Assembly: GCA_045596385.1 (NCBI GenBank)
Contig: JAZOCC010000004.1
Location: 1-64,000, forward strand
Origin: SIG307 sp045596385
Lineage (GTDB): Bacteria; Bacillota; Clostridia; Lachnospirales; Lachnospiraceae
Length of the DNA stretch: 64,000 bases
Reading direction: 5' to 3'
The position numbers and the translations under genes were made by a program. The notes beneath the pieces were generated by a model. The model worked only from the letters and a program-made list of their open reading frames with translations, was not told the DNA's origin and ran no database searches. The first letter of the stretch is position 1. Every line of letters begins with the position of its first letter. Positions 33,684-42,834 of this stretch are shown one piece after another.

Positions 33684-34469
33684 ATGAAACGTAGGAAGAA
33701 AGAGAAGAAATCCGGGAAAAAGAAAAAATGGGTACTTCCTGTCAGTATCATCGGAGGCGTTTTGTTGCTTTGTCTGGTAGTAATTGGAGCGTTTTTGTTG
33801 CGGCACTGCTCGGGGATTTATGTAAGGGCAAGCGGTGGAAGGCATATGGTGGTGTTTGATGATATCGGGCCGGTAGTGCTGTCAACGAAGGATAAGCCGG
33901 ACCGGTTTGACGGAATCGAGACGGGAGACCGGGTAATAGCGGTTTGTGGTTTTTTACATGAGACTTATCCGGGACAAAGTGATGCGAAATTTGTGCTTCG
34001 GCTCTGGAAAGGAGACTTAGAGGATATTCCGCAGAAGGACAGAGATGCGATATGGGAGCTCGGGCGGTTGTTTGAAAATAAAGATTCTGCTACAGAAGAG
34101 GAAGCAGACTTTCCGGATTGGGGGCTGACCCTTTCGGTGAGAGATGTGACGCCTACCGGGTTGACCCTTGTATGCACGAAAAGAGGCGGCAATCCTACCG
34201 GAGAGCTTACATGCGGCACCGATTACCGCCTGCTTGTTTCGAAGAAAGGGACATGGAAGGAGGTTCCGGCGCTGCCGGGAAATTACATCTGGGAAGATTT
34301 GGGCTACCGGATTTCGGAAGAGCAAGATACTGAGATTCTGATTTCCTGGGAGTGGCTGTACGGAAAGCTTTCGGAGGGCACTTACCGGCTGGCAAAGGAA
34401 TTTACGGCTCGCCGCGGACCGGTAGATTATGAGACGGAAACATACTGGGTGGAGTTTGAGATTGAGTAG
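33684..34469 (+). CDS. membrane-anchored protein with bacterial Ig-like (Big_14-type) domain
   Basis: 261 residues. Lysine-rich tail (1–16), membrane segment about 17–39, a DUF3221-like small beta domain (about 45–110), and a C-terminal Ig-like domain (about 140–261) starting FPDWGLTLSVRDVTPTGLTL and ending EWLYGKLSEGTYRL … YWVEFEIE. The same C-terminal domain is at the end of the product at 36438, about 50–60 percent identical by eye. Likely cell-surface. Last gene of sigma module 2. Confidence 0.7.
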   Translation: MKRRKKEKKSGKKKKWVLPVSIIGGVLLLCLVVIGAFLLRHCSGIYVRASGGRHMVVFDDIGPVVLSTKDKPDRFDGIETGDRVIAVCGFLHETYPGQSDAKFVLRLWKGDLEDIPQKDRDAIWELGRLFENKDSATEEEADFPDWGLTLSVRDVTPTGLTLVCTKRGGNPTGELTCGTDYRLLVSKKGTWKEVPALPGNYIWEDLGYRISEEQDTEILISWEWLYGKLSEGTYRLAKEFTARRGPVDYETETYWVEFEIE

Positions 34470-34492
34470 GAAGAGTCGAAGGTGCGAGAATG

Positions 34493-34571
34493 TTGACAGG
34501 GCACGTGGATTTGGAGTAAAATAGAAGATAATACAGGATATCGCTCGTTTTGTATATAAGAACGGGCGATA
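34493..34571 (+). promoter_or_regulatory. promoter and leader hairpin upstream of 34593
   Basis: TTGACA (34493–34498), 18-bp spacer, TAAAAT (34517–34522). A stem, TATCGCTCGTT with AACGGGCGATA (about 34539–34571, G·T pairs), then TTCTTT, sits between promoter and start; it may act as an attenuator. Confidence 0.6.
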
Positions 34572-34592
34572 TTCTTTGATAACGGAGGGAAT

Positions 34593-35765
34593 ATGGGTTC
34601 ATTTTTTTCGAATATTCATGTGCGGAAGTGTGATAAATATAGCCCGGAACATCTGAAAGACTATTTGTGCGCAGAGATGTCAAGGAAAGGATTTCTACCG
34701 GCTTTAAATTCGGACGAAGGAGATATCTCTGTTACAATCTTTGAACCGGAGGAATCGGAATGGGTTTCGGTGGCATCCGATGAGTTTAATTTTAGTTCGC
34801 TGGAAAATATCAGGGGAATTACGGAACCGCTTTCCTTGCTTTTTGAGACGGATGTATTGGCTGCTTCCTGTGAGGACAGTGATTATCTGATGATGAATCT
34901 GGTAAACAAAACAGATGGGACAGACGGCTGGATTAACGTGGGAAGCCTGTACGGAATGAAAATGCTGCGCAGAACAAGTCTTGCACCATGGAAATCGAAG
35001 GTTAGTGATTTTGAAAAACTGAAAGAAGCAGTTCGGGGAAATTATGTATTTGCGGAGGAGGCATTTTATGCGGCCGTACCGCTGTTACATATGCATCAGG
35101 AACAGGTCTGTCTGGAACCGGGGAAGCCGACAGGACGATTAAACGGAGCCGTGTATACGATGGCTTTTACGGCACCGGAAGGCCAGGAAAAAGAATTGCC
35201 GAAACTGACTATTCCGATGTTTACGACAATGCCTTGCAAAATAGGGGAAAGTGCATGTGTGTTTGTGAATAATAAGGGCGGAAAATCAAAGGGTATCGGT
35301 ATTTTGTTTTTTGGTGATTACATTGAAAAGGATGAGATTATCTTTGAAAATGTAACTTTTGAATCTGATTACGGAAGTGAGAAGCGGAATGTTGTTCCAA
35401 TAACATTGGAAAAGGTAAAATGTTCGAATGGAACAACCGGGCTTTATTGGGAAAATCCGGATTTTGTGATTTCGCCTGCGGTTAGTGAAAGTGTTCCGAT
35501 AATGAAACGTATGGATTTGGAGTTTAAGAAGTCGTTCGGAGTGCGGTTTACCCCAAAGGGAAATCCGCGGAAGGTGCTCGACATCAGAGTGATTCTGATT
35601 CCGCTTGAGAATAAGATGGATGGGCAGGTATCGTGGTATGTATGGCGTGGTCATGCTTCCAAAGCCGCCTATATTGAGCAGCATAATGAATATCGCTACT
35701 CTATGTATGGTATACAACAAGTAGCTTATAAAGATTTGTTACATGCTGAAGATTATGATTTGTAG
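34593..35765 (+). CDS. hypothetical protein
   Basis: 390 residues, soluble, acidic, with no signal peptide or membrane segment. I recognise no family. It looks beta-rich, with a WYVWRGH motif near the C-terminus and two N-terminal strands. Start after ACGGAGG. It has its own promoter and leader hairpin and lies between sigma modules 2 and 3 without a visible tie to either. A terminator follows. Confidence 0.65.
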   Translation: MGSFFSNIHVRKCDKYSPEHLKDYLCAEMSRKGFLPALNSDEGDISVTIFEPEESEWVSVASDEFNFSSLENIRGITEPLSLLFETDVLAASCEDSDYLMMNLVNKTDGTDGWINVGSLYGMKMLRRTSLAPWKSKVSDFEKLKEAVRGNYVFAEEAFYAAVPLLHMHQEQVCLEPGKPTGRLNGAVYTMAFTAPEGQEKELPKLTIPMFTTMPCKIGESACVFVNNKGGKSKGIGILFFGDYIEKDEIIFENVTFESDYGSEKRNVVPITLEKVKCSNGTTGLYWENPDFVISPAVSESVPIMKRMDLEFKKSFGVRFTPKGNPRKVLDIRVILIPLENKMDGQVSWYVWRGHASKAAYIEQHNEYRYSMYGIQQVAYKDLLHAEDYDL

Positions 35766-35781
35766 AAGTAGGAAGAGAAAG

Positions 35782-35814
35782 GAAGCGTCGTGTGATTTTG
35801 CGGCGCTTTTTTGT
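35782..35814 (+). terminator. intrinsic terminator
   Basis: AAGCGTCG and CGGCGCTT pair (G·T included), followed by TTTT. Confidence 0.75.
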
Positions 35815-35880
35815 GACGTGCACGACCCTTTTGTTGTCTGTTAGGATGTAAGGCCTTATTACATACGGAAGGAGAAGGTT

Positions 35881-36441
35881 ATGGACGATCGGCAGATTAT
35901 TGCATTATACAATGAGCGCTCGGAGGCTGCCCTGTCGGAGACTGCGAAAAAATACGGAAGGTATTGCCGCACCGTTGCATATAACATCCTATTGAATGAA
36001 GAGGACAGTGAGGAGTGCGTAAACGATACCTGGTTGAGGGCATGGGACTCCATACCGCCGCAGTGTCCGGAGAGGTTGTCGGCCTTCCTTGGGAAAATCA
36101 CACGGAATCTTGCGCTGAACCGGTATAAACACAATACCAGAGAAAAGCGGGGCGGTGGCCAAACTGTATTGGTGCTGGAGGAACTTGCCGAATGTATTCC
36201 GGGAGCGGATCGTACGGAAGAAGCAGTAGAAGAGGCGCTTTTGGTAGATGTGTTGAATCGTTTTTTGGAAGAACTTCCTACAGAAAAACGTAAGATTTTT
36301 CTACGTCGGTACTGGTATCTGAGTTCCGTAAAGGAGATTGTGGTGGATTTCGGACTGAGTGAGAGTAACGTGAAAATGACACTGCTCCGACTTCGGAGGA
36401 AACTGAAGCAGACATTGGAGAAAGAGGGTATCATACTATGA
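35881..36441 (+). CDS. ECF-type RNA polymerase sigma factor (module 3)
   Basis: 186 residues after AAGGAGAAGG. Region 2: YCRTVAYNILLNEEDSEECV; region 4: RKIFLRRYWYLSSVKEIVVDF and SESNVKMTLLRLRRKLKQ. Closely related in layout to the sigma at 28884 (same RRYWY signature in region 4), indicating duplication. Overlaps its partner gene by 4 bp (ATGA). Confidence 0.92.
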   Translation: MDDRQIIALYNERSEAALSETAKKYGRYCRTVAYNILLNEEDSEECVNDTWLRAWDSIPPQCPERLSAFLGKITRNLALNRYKHNTREKRGGGQTVLVLEELAECIPGADRTEEAVEEALLVDVLNRFLEELPTEKRKIFLRRYWYLSSVKEIVVDFGLSESNVKMTLLRLRRKLKQTLEKEGIIL

Positions 36442-37181
36442 AAAATGAAAAACTATTGCATGCCATGGGGCAGGTAAAAGAGGAGTTTATTGAGGAAGCG
36501 GCACCGATGGGAGAAATGGTGCCGGGGAAGGAGACAGGGAAATCGGTGCAGGACGTGGAAGGTTCTGAGCCACAGGAGAGGGATGAAAAAGGAAAATCCT
36601 CCCACGGCTGGGTAAAGTGGGTGGTGTTGGCGGCCTGTGCGGCACTTGTTATCGGCATCGGCGCACCGCGGGTGTTCCGTGCAATCAATGACGATACGCG
36701 TTCCTTCTGGCCGGAGAAAGAAGATTATGCGTTTGCGTTGACGGATGATATGGTTACAGCCCTAACCACAGTAGATACGAACTATTCTATGGATAATTCT
36801 TTGCCTGCCGATGAAGGCTTTCCGGACTGGGGGCTGACTCTTTCCGTGAAGGATGTAACTCCCACCGGGTTGACCCTTGTATGTACGAAAAACGGCGGGA
36901 ACTCTACCGGATTGCTAAGGTGCGGTACGGATTACCGGCTGATTGTGCTGGAGGACGAGACCTGGAAGGATGTGCCGACGGTCATCGAAGAGTACGGTTG
37001 GAATTCTTTGGCATACAATTTTCCGGAAGACCAGACTACGGAGTTTGAGTATTCCTGGGAATGGTTGTACGGAAAGCTTCCCGCAGGTATCTATCGGTTA
37101 ACCAAGGGCTTTATGGATTTCCGGGGAGCCGGGGACTATGATACGGCAATGTATTGGGTGGAGTTTGAGATAACGGAATAG
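36438..37181 (+). CDS. anti-sigma-like membrane protein with Big_14-type sensor domain (module 3)
   Basis: 247 residues. The N-terminal helix EKLLHAMGQVKEEFIEEA resembles the start of the serpin protein at 29434. A long polar linker follows, a membrane segment at about 59–76, and an extracytoplasmic Ig-like domain (about 118–247; FPDWGLTLSVKDVTPTGLTL … YGKLPAGIYRL … YWVEFEI). The same Ig-like domain occurs in the product at 33684. The overlap with the sigma gene supports anti-sigma function. Confidence 0.8.
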   Translation: MKNEKLLHAMGQVKEEFIEEAAPMGEMVPGKETGKSVQDVEGSEPQERDEKGKSSHGWVKWVVLAACAALVIGIGAPRVFRAINDDTRSFWPEKEDYAFALTDDMVTALTTVDTNYSMDNSLPADEGFPDWGLTLSVKDVTPTGLTLVCTKNGGNSTGLLRCGTDYRLIVLEDETWKDVPTVIEEYGWNSLAYNFPEDQTTEFEYSWEWLYGKLPAGIYRLTKGFMDFRGAGDYDTAMYWVEFEITE

Positions 37182-37187
37182 TGGAGG

Positions 37188-37226
37188 AAAATGCGGGAAG
37201 TCGGTAGATTTCCTGCATTTTTTGCG
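37188..37226 (+). terminator. intrinsic terminator of sigma module 3
   Basis: AAATGCGGGAA and TTCCTGCATTT form the stem, followed by TTTTGC. The stretch 37227–37455 holds no gene; a TATACTATA at 37372–37380 is the likely -10 for the next gene. Confidence 0.8.
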
Positions 37227-37455
37227 TTATTGGAATTACATAAACAAAATCGTTGTGATGGCACAGAGAGCTTTATCAAAGAATATTTATAGGAAAAGAC
37301 AAATTGGCAGAAATGTTGTTTTGCGGTTTGGAAGTTGAGAAAAACTTCTTCCTTTTTGGGCAAATTTGTGGTATACTATATAGAAACAGGGATTAGAACG
37401 AAACAGAGGTCACATCGTAGGTATGTCGTGGGGGACGAAACCGAGGAGGTGCAAT

Positions 37456-39141
37456 ATGAGAGAATCACTTTTAGGGGACAAAATGCTCCGTTTTTTTGAA
37501 TCAATACAGAAACTGGTACGTTCGAAGGAAGAATTGGTAAAGAATATAGGTATTGCATTGGAAGAGATTGCCGGACAGAAAAACATCGGAAAGGTGACGG
37601 TTAGTCAATTTGCACCGGAGTCAAAACTTCGTGCCCAGATTGATAATCATACGGAGATTCTGTATCAAGGCGACCTCCCGATAGAGGAAGCTGCGACAGA
37701 ACTTAATTTTCGTACTGGAGAGGGTGGTACGGCTACTTTATCGTATTTTCCGGTAAAAGGTTGTTGTTGGGAGGAAGAAGAACAACATGAGTTGGTGATT
37801 CTCGGGAATATAATTCTTTGGGCGTTTCGTTTGGAAATCATGGGGGAACTGTTACAGCGGGTGACTACCATGGATTTGGCAGGTGAAATTCCGAATGTGG
37901 CCGGATTTATGGGATATCTTGGGGGTGCCCTTGCACAAGGACGCATTGAGAAGTATATCGGTTTTTATTTCAATACACATAATTTTAAGTATGTGAATAA
38001 AGTACTTTCTCACCAGAAGGCGGATGAAGTAATGTGGCTGTATATTCGTCAGTTGTTGCAGGGGATTTATGAGGACGAGTGTGTTGCCAGATTGGGAGGA
38101 GATAATTTTGTTGCATTGATTCGGAAGGAAAATGCGGATGCGTTTATTCAGCGTATCAGCGATATCAATGTGAAATATAAGGATGCCGTGGTGGAGAAGA
38201 ATTTTAATTTCGGCGCGACCATCGGTGCGGCGGAATTGACCGGGGCGCAGAATCCGGGAGAGGTTATGGTTCGCATCAGCAATGCATATCAGGCGGCACG
38301 ACAGAAAGAAAGTAACGAGGTAGTTTACTTTAGTGAAGAGCTTCATAAAGAGATTATGCGGCAGAAAGAGATTATTGCCGATTTTCATCGCGGTGTGGAG
38401 AAAAAGGAATTTGAAGTGTATTATCAGCCGAAGGTGAGGACATCGGATCGACATCTTTGTGGTGCGGAGGCTTTGGTGCGGTGGAGAAAACCAAATGGAA
38501 GTCTGATTCCGCCGATGGAGTTTATTCCGATTTTAGAAAAAGACGGGAGTGTTTGTCTTTTGGATTTTTATGTGCTGGATAAAGTATGTGCGTTTTTGAG
38601 TCGTTGTATTCGGGAGAACAAGCCGCTTTACAAGGTATCTGTGAATTTTTCCAAGCGGCATATGGAAAATCCGCATCTGGTACGAGAAATTGTGGCAGTA
38701 TTAGATTTACATAAGGTACCTCACGAGTGGATCGAAGTTGAGTTGACGGAAAGCGAAGATGCAAAAGATTATATTGTGATGTCTAATCTGATAGACAAAA
38801 TAAAAGCCGAGGGCATCAGTGTATCGGTGGATGATTTTGGTACGGGATATTCTTCGCTGAATATGTTGAAGATGATAAAAACGGATATCCTGAAAGTGGA
38901 TCAATCCCTGATTCCGTTCGGACGATACAACAGCGATAATCAAAAGGACTGCATTATGTTTGAGAGCATTGTGGGACTTGCGAAGGCATTAGGCTTTCGG
39001 GTGGTTGCGGAAGGAGTGGAGACGCTGCGACAGTATGAGTATATGCGGGATGCGGGCTGCGACATGATACAGGGATATTATTTCGACAAACCGCTTCCTA
39101 TGGATGAATATCTGAATCGGTTACAGTTTGGACAGTATTAG
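37456..39141 (+). CDS. GGDEF–EAL domain protein (probable c-di-GMP phosphodiesterase)
   Basis: 561 residues from ATG 37456 (GAGGAGGTG upstream). N-terminal ~150 residues are a sensory region of unknown fold. A degenerate GGDEF domain follows (ARLGGDNFVALI; GGDNF is not expected to make c-di-GMP). The C-terminal EAL domain has all key residues: GAEALVRW, NFSKRH, VELTESED, SVDDFGTGYSSL, LKVD and AEGVET. It should hydrolyse c-di-GMP to pGpG, favouring motility. Confidence 0.9.
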   Translation: MRESLLGDKMLRFFESIQKLVRSKEELVKNIGIALEEIAGQKNIGKVTVSQFAPESKLRAQIDNHTEILYQGDLPIEEAATELNFRTGEGGTATLSYFPVKGCCWEEEEQHELVILGNIILWAFRLEIMGELLQRVTTMDLAGEIPNVAGFMGYLGGALAQGRIEKYIGFYFNTHNFKYVNKVLSHQKADEVMWLYIRQLLQGIYEDECVARLGGDNFVALIRKENADAFIQRISDINVKYKDAVVEKNFNFGATIGAAELTGAQNPGEVMVRISNAYQAARQKESNEVVYFSEELHKEIMRQKEIIADFHRGVEKKEFEVYYQPKVRTSDRHLCGAEALVRWRKPNGSLIPPMEFIPILEKDGSVCLLDFYVLDKVCAFLSRCIRENKPLYKVSVNFSKRHMENPHLVREIVAVLDLHKVPHEWIEVELTESEDAKDYIVMSNLIDKIKAEGISVSVDDFGTGYSSLNMLKMIKTDILKVDQSLIPFGRYNSDNQKDCIMFESIVGLAKALGFRVVAEGVETLRQYEYMRDAGCDMIQGYYFDKPLPMDEYLNRLQFGQY

Positions 39142-39146
39142 CGGAT

Positions 39147-39185
39147 AGCCTTGCGGGGAATGCGTATTACCCCGCAAGGCTTTTT
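39147..39185 (+). terminator. intrinsic terminator
   Basis: AGCCTTGCGGGG (39147–39158) and CCCCGCAAGGCT (39170–39181), then TTTTC. Confidence 0.92.
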
Positions 39186-39256
39186 CTTGCAGAATCATAC
39201 CCGGATTGGTATAATGGTGAAGAATGATTAAGGACGGTGTAAGGGAAGGGGATTTT

Positions 39257-40168
39257 ATGGAGTACATCATTAAAACAGAGAATCTGACAAAGCAATATGG
39301 CAAACAAATTGTAGCCGACCGGGTGAATCTTGAAGTAAAGAAGGGGCATATATACGGTCTTATCGGACCGAACGGTGCCGGTAAGACTACGGTGATGCGT
39401 ATGTTGGCCGGTTTAACCGAGCGTACCGGTGGAGAAATCGAATTGTTCGGAGAACGGAAAGAACTGGATGCGTATCGAAACCGTATCAGCTTTATGATTG
39501 AGGCACCGTATTTGGACGGAGGTATGACTGCTGAAGAGAATATGACCTATGTAGGCTATGTGCGGGGCGTGACGGATAAAAAGCGCCGGAAGGAGCTACT
39601 GGAGTTTGTAGGGCTCAGTGATGTGGGAAAGAAGCCGGTGGATAAGTTCTCTCTCGGCATGAAGCAGCGGTTGGGAATTGCTATGGCCCTTTTGGCAGAG
39701 CCGGAGGTGATGGTGCTGGATGAGCCGATTAACGGGCTGGACCCGGAAGGAATCGTGGAAATCCGGGAATTGTTGCGGAAGCTTTGTGAGGAAAAGGGCA
39801 TTACGATCTTGATTTCCAGCCATATTTTGTCGGAGCTGGCGACGCTGTGTACGGACTTCATTATCATCAACAAGGGGAGAATTCTTGAAAATCTGTCTGC
39901 GGAGGAGTTGCGGGAGAAATGCAGACAGTATATCGCAATCCAAACCGACAATACGGAACAAACGGCAGAATTGCTTAGAAATACGTGGAAAGATTCGGTT
40001 CAATTGAATACCTCCGGGGAGGAAGTCCGGTTGTATGTATCGCCGGAGGAGGCACTGTCCATATCCAAGACCATAACGGATAACGGCTTTGTGATTATGA
40101 AGTTTGTTACGGTTGCGGAGGATTTGGAGCAATATTATCTTGCAAAGGTAGGTGGGAGTCATGTGTAA
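39257..40168 (+). CDS. ABC transporter ATP-binding protein
   Basis: 303 residues from ATG 39257 (AAGGGAAGGGGA upstream). Walker A GPNGAGKTT, signature FSLGMKQRL, Walker B VMVLDEPINGLD and the H-loop SSHILSEL are complete. The C-terminal ~80 residues resemble those of bacitracin/lantibiotic exporter ATPases of the CcmA/BcrA type. Overlaps the permease gene by 8 bp. Confidence 0.93.
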   Translation: MEYIIKTENLTKQYGKQIVADRVNLEVKKGHIYGLIGPNGAGKTTVMRMLAGLTERTGGEIELFGERKELDAYRNRISFMIEAPYLDGGMTAEENMTYVGYVRGVTDKKRRKELLEFVGLSDVGKKPVDKFSLGMKQRLGIAMALLAEPEVMVLDEPINGLDPEGIVEIRELLRKLCEEKGITILISSHILSELATLCTDFIIINKGRILENLSAEELREKCRQYIAIQTDNTEQTAELLRNTWKDSVQLNTSGEEVRLYVSPEEALSISKTITDNGFVIMKFVTVAEDLEQYYLAKVGGSHV

Positions 40169-40907
40169 GTTAATTCGTGCGGAAGTGTATCGTTTGTTCC
40201 GGTCCGGAGGATATGTACGGGTTATGTTACTGACGGCGTTGGTAATGGCTCTTATGCCGTTTTTTGTGGATTTCTCATTATTGGATAAGAATCTGGCGGA
40301 AAACATGGAAAGCTTTCTGCTGACCGGTAGCATGTTGATTATGTATGTTCCTTTTGTGAGCGTGTTTTTTGTAACGGCAGGCTATATGAAAAAGACTGCA
40401 TATTATGAGGTGATGGCCGGAAACAAAACAAGCCACATCATTGGTAGCAAACTGTTGGTGGACGGTGTCGGAATCGGTGTGATTGTGTTTGGTCTGGCAA
40501 TCGCACTTGAGGCGATAGTAGTAATAAAAAACGGAACCGGCGGAGTTACCGATTTGCCGGAACGTACATTTCTTTTCTTTGTGATTTGTCTACATGTGAC
40601 ACTGTTGACTGTCTTAGTGGGCATGGCCGTGAAACACTTCGCGGCGGCAGCGGTATTGTTTTTGCGAATCCAGTTGCTGGATATGATGCCGGCCGCTTTG
40701 CTACCTATGTTGGCGGAAAAGCTTAATCTGAGCAAGGAAACCTCGGAACGAATTCTGCGCTGTACATTCTCGCAACAGATTATGGACGTATTCCGGACGG
40801 AGATAACTGCGGAACCGGTTATCATCACGGTGGCGAGCCTGGTAGTAGAAGTGGTTTTCTGGTACGGGATTGTATATTGGACGATGAAGAAGAAAATGTA
40901 TAGATAG
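40161..40907 (+). CDS. ABC-2-type transporter permease
   Basis: 248 residues from ATG 40161 (GGTGGGAG is 3 bases before it; a GTG nine bases earlier lies inside that site). About six membrane helices: roughly 20–40, 55–75, 98–118, 135–160, 170–190 and 215–240. Pairs with the ATPase for export of an unknown compound. Genes for BlaI and an M56 peptidase follow and could govern the exporter. Confidence 0.85.
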   Translation: MCKLIRAEVYRLFRSGGYVRVMLLTALVMALMPFFVDFSLLDKNLAENMESFLLTGSMLIMYVPFVSVFFVTAGYMKKTAYYEVMAGNKTSHIIGSKLLVDGVGIGVIVFGLAIALEAIVVIKNGTGGVTDLPERTFLFFVICLHVTLLTVLVGMAVKHFAAAAVLFLRIQLLDMMPAALLPMLAEKLNLSKETSERILRCTFSQQIMDVFRTEITAEPVIITVASLVVEVVFWYGIVYWTMKKKMYR

Positions 40908-40913
40908 AAAATC

Positions 40914-40963
40914 TTGACAAAACTGTCTATCGGTGATAGAATGAAGCTGACTATTACTGATAG
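40914..40963 (+). promoter_or_regulatory. promoter with two BlaI-type dyad operators
   Basis: TTGACA (40914–40919), 17-bp spacer, TAGAAT (40937–40942). CTATCGGTGATAG (40927–40939) covers the spacer and -10; CTATTACTGATAG (40951–40963) covers the start site. Both are CTAT-N5-ATAG dyads, 24 bp apart centre to centre. The outer parts AACTGTCTAT and ATAGACAGTT also pair and end in TTTTTT, so the region may double as terminator of the ABC genes. Confidence 0.8.
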
Positions 40964-41011
40964 ACAGTTTTTTAGGGTACAGACATGAGTTTACATAAGG
41001 AGGCAGGTACA

Positions 41012-41374
41012 ATGGCAGAAATTAAACTGGGTATGGTAGAAGCCCGCTTTGCGGATATCGTATGGCAGCATGCACCGTTGTCCACGAAGGAACTGGTGGC
41101 ACACTGCGAGGAGGAATTGAACTGGAAGAGGACCACCACCTATACGGTGTTAAAGAAGCTTTGCGAGCGCGGAATTTTCGAAATGGAAAACAGTATCGTG
41201 TCGGTGTTGATTGGAAAGGAGGAGTTCTACGCCATCCAGAGCGAAAAGTTTGTGGAGGAGACTTTTGAGGGGTCGTTGCCGGCGTTTATTGCGGCCTTCG
41301 GTTCCCGGAAGAAGCCGTCCGCGAAAGAACTGGAGGAGATTCGCAGAATCATTGATTCCTTCGGGGAGGGCTGA
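41012..41374 (+). CDS. BlaI/MecI/CopY family repressor
   Basis: 120 residues from ATG 41012 (AAGGAGG upstream). Winged helix with the family pattern: EARFADIVWQHAPLSTKELV, NWKRTTTYTVLKKLCERGI, and a C-terminal dimerisation region ending RRIIDSFGEG. Should bind the two dyads at 40927–40963 and be cleaved or released by the M56 peptidase encoded 2 bp downstream. Confidence 0.92.
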   Translation: MAEIKLGMVEARFADIVWQHAPLSTKELVAHCEEELNWKRTTTYTVLKKLCERGIFEMENSIVSVLIGKEEFYAIQSEKFVEETFEGSLPAFIAAFGSRKKPSAKELEEIRRIIDSFGEG

Positions 41375-41376
41375 GT

Positions 41377-42762
41377 ATGGAAAAAGTGTTTGTAGAGATT
41401 TTGAATATGGGCCTTACAGCTACCTGGGTGATGCTGGCGGTACTGGCGGTGCGTGCACTGTGTCATAAGGCACCGAAGTCGCTGACGGTATGTTTGTGGG
41501 CGCTGGTAGGATTGCGTCTGGTGTGTCCGTTCCTTGCGGAGAGTATGTTAAGCCTGATTCCCAGCGCAGAAATTGTGTCGCCGGATATTTTACTGGCGGA
41601 GCGACCGTCCATCCATACCGGGGTGGCGATGTTAAATTCTACGGTAAATCCGTATCTTTCTGAGCATCTGGCACCGGGCTACAGCATCTCCGGAGCACCG
41701 ACACCGGGAGCAAGCGCCAATCCGATACAGATTATCGCGTTTGCGGCAGCGGTTATCTGGATTGTCGGGATGTCTGTGATGTTTGCCTATAGTCTTTGTT
41801 CTTATCTGTGGCTTCGACGTAAGGTAAAGGTGTCTCTTTGTTACCGGGACAATATTTATTTCTGTGACAGTATCGTAACGCCTTTCGTGTTTGGGATTAT
41901 CAAACCGAGGATTTATCTTCCTTCCGGCATGTCTGAAGAACAGATGGGCAGCGTTATTGCCCATGAGACGGCGCACCTAAAGCGAAAGGATCATTGGTGG
42001 AAGACCGTTGCGTTCTTCCTGCTTTCCGTGTATTGGTTTCATCCGCTCCTTTGGGTGTCTTATCTGCTGTTTTCCAGAGACATTGAGCGCGCCTGTGATG
42101 AACGGGTGGTACGCGAAATGGAACCGGAAGCACGGAAGGAATACGCAGAAGCGCTGGTATCCTGTAGTCTTCAAAAACGTATGATGTTTGCCTGTCCGCT
42201 GGCTTTCGGGGAAGTGGGGGTAAAGAACCGTGTAAAGTCGGTGTTAAATTATAAAAAGCCGACCTTTTGGATTGTGGCGGTAACGGTGGTGACCGGAATT
42301 GCCATTGCGGTATGCTTTTTGACCAATCCGGTATCGGACGCAAAGAAGCCGGACGAGAATGCGGATACAGAGTGGGAAGTCATCAGCAGACCGAATACGG
42401 ACGGGGAGTGGGAAATCATCAGCCGACCAATCAAAGACGAGGGGATATTGGATGTGAACGGTTACAGTTACGGCACCGATGAAGAAGGTTTTTATGTCTT
42501 TATCTGGCAGTTGGCAGCGGGCAGTTACTCCTGCTGTGTGAAGGAAAAAACGGAGCAAGGCTATACCACCGGAGAATTGTGGGGCATGAAATCAATAGGG
42601 CTTGATGCTGCAAGAGCGGTAGTGAAAAGCTCCGGGTATCCGAAAGAAGCGGTAACAGTTGTACCGTTCGGTATGCCTTACTCCAGTTATCTTAATCCAG
42701 AGGCACAGGAAGACCCGGAAGGTTACCGGCAGAGACTGGAAGCTTTGTTTTGGGAAGAATAG
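41377..42762 (+). CDS. M56 family (BlaR1-like) membrane metallopeptidase with non-PBP sensor
   Basis: 461 residues. Membrane segments at about 8–27, 36–58, 117–140, 208–230 and 285–303. Zinc motif HETAH (196–200) with a downstream glutamate in IERACDERVV. After the last helix, the extracytoplasmic part (about 305–461) is short and has no penicillin-binding SxxK domain; it begins with a near-repeat, EWEVISRPNTDG/EWEIISRPIKDE. So it follows the BlaR1 mechanism but senses something other than a beta-lactam by acylation. Confidence 0.88.
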   Translation: MEKVFVEILNMGLTATWVMLAVLAVRALCHKAPKSLTVCLWALVGLRLVCPFLAESMLSLIPSAEIVSPDILLAERPSIHTGVAMLNSTVNPYLSEHLAPGYSISGAPTPGASANPIQIIAFAAAVIWIVGMSVMFAYSLCSYLWLRRKVKVSLCYRDNIYFCDSIVTPFVFGIIKPRIYLPSGMSEEQMGSVIAHETAHLKRKDHWWKTVAFFLLSVYWFHPLLWVSYLLFSRDIERACDERVVREMEPEARKEYAEALVSCSLQKRMMFACPLAFGEVGVKNRVKSVLNYKKPTFWIVAVTVVTGIAIAVCFLTNPVSDAKKPDENADTEWEVISRPNTDGEWEIISRPIKDEGILDVNGYSYGTDEEGFYVFIWQLAAGSYSCCVKEKTEQGYTTGELWGMKSIGLDAARAVVKSSGYPKEAVTVVPFGMPYSSYLNPEAQEDPEGYRQRLEALFWEE

Positions 42763-42834
42763 CGGGAGTATGATTGAGGGAGACAGGGTTATGGACGATG
42801 ATAAAAGAGAAAATAAGATTTGGGAGGTTTACGG

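Noticed and set aside
40152..40160. GTG 40152 as the permease start
   Set aside because: It lies inside the GGTGGGAG ribosome site for ATG 40161.
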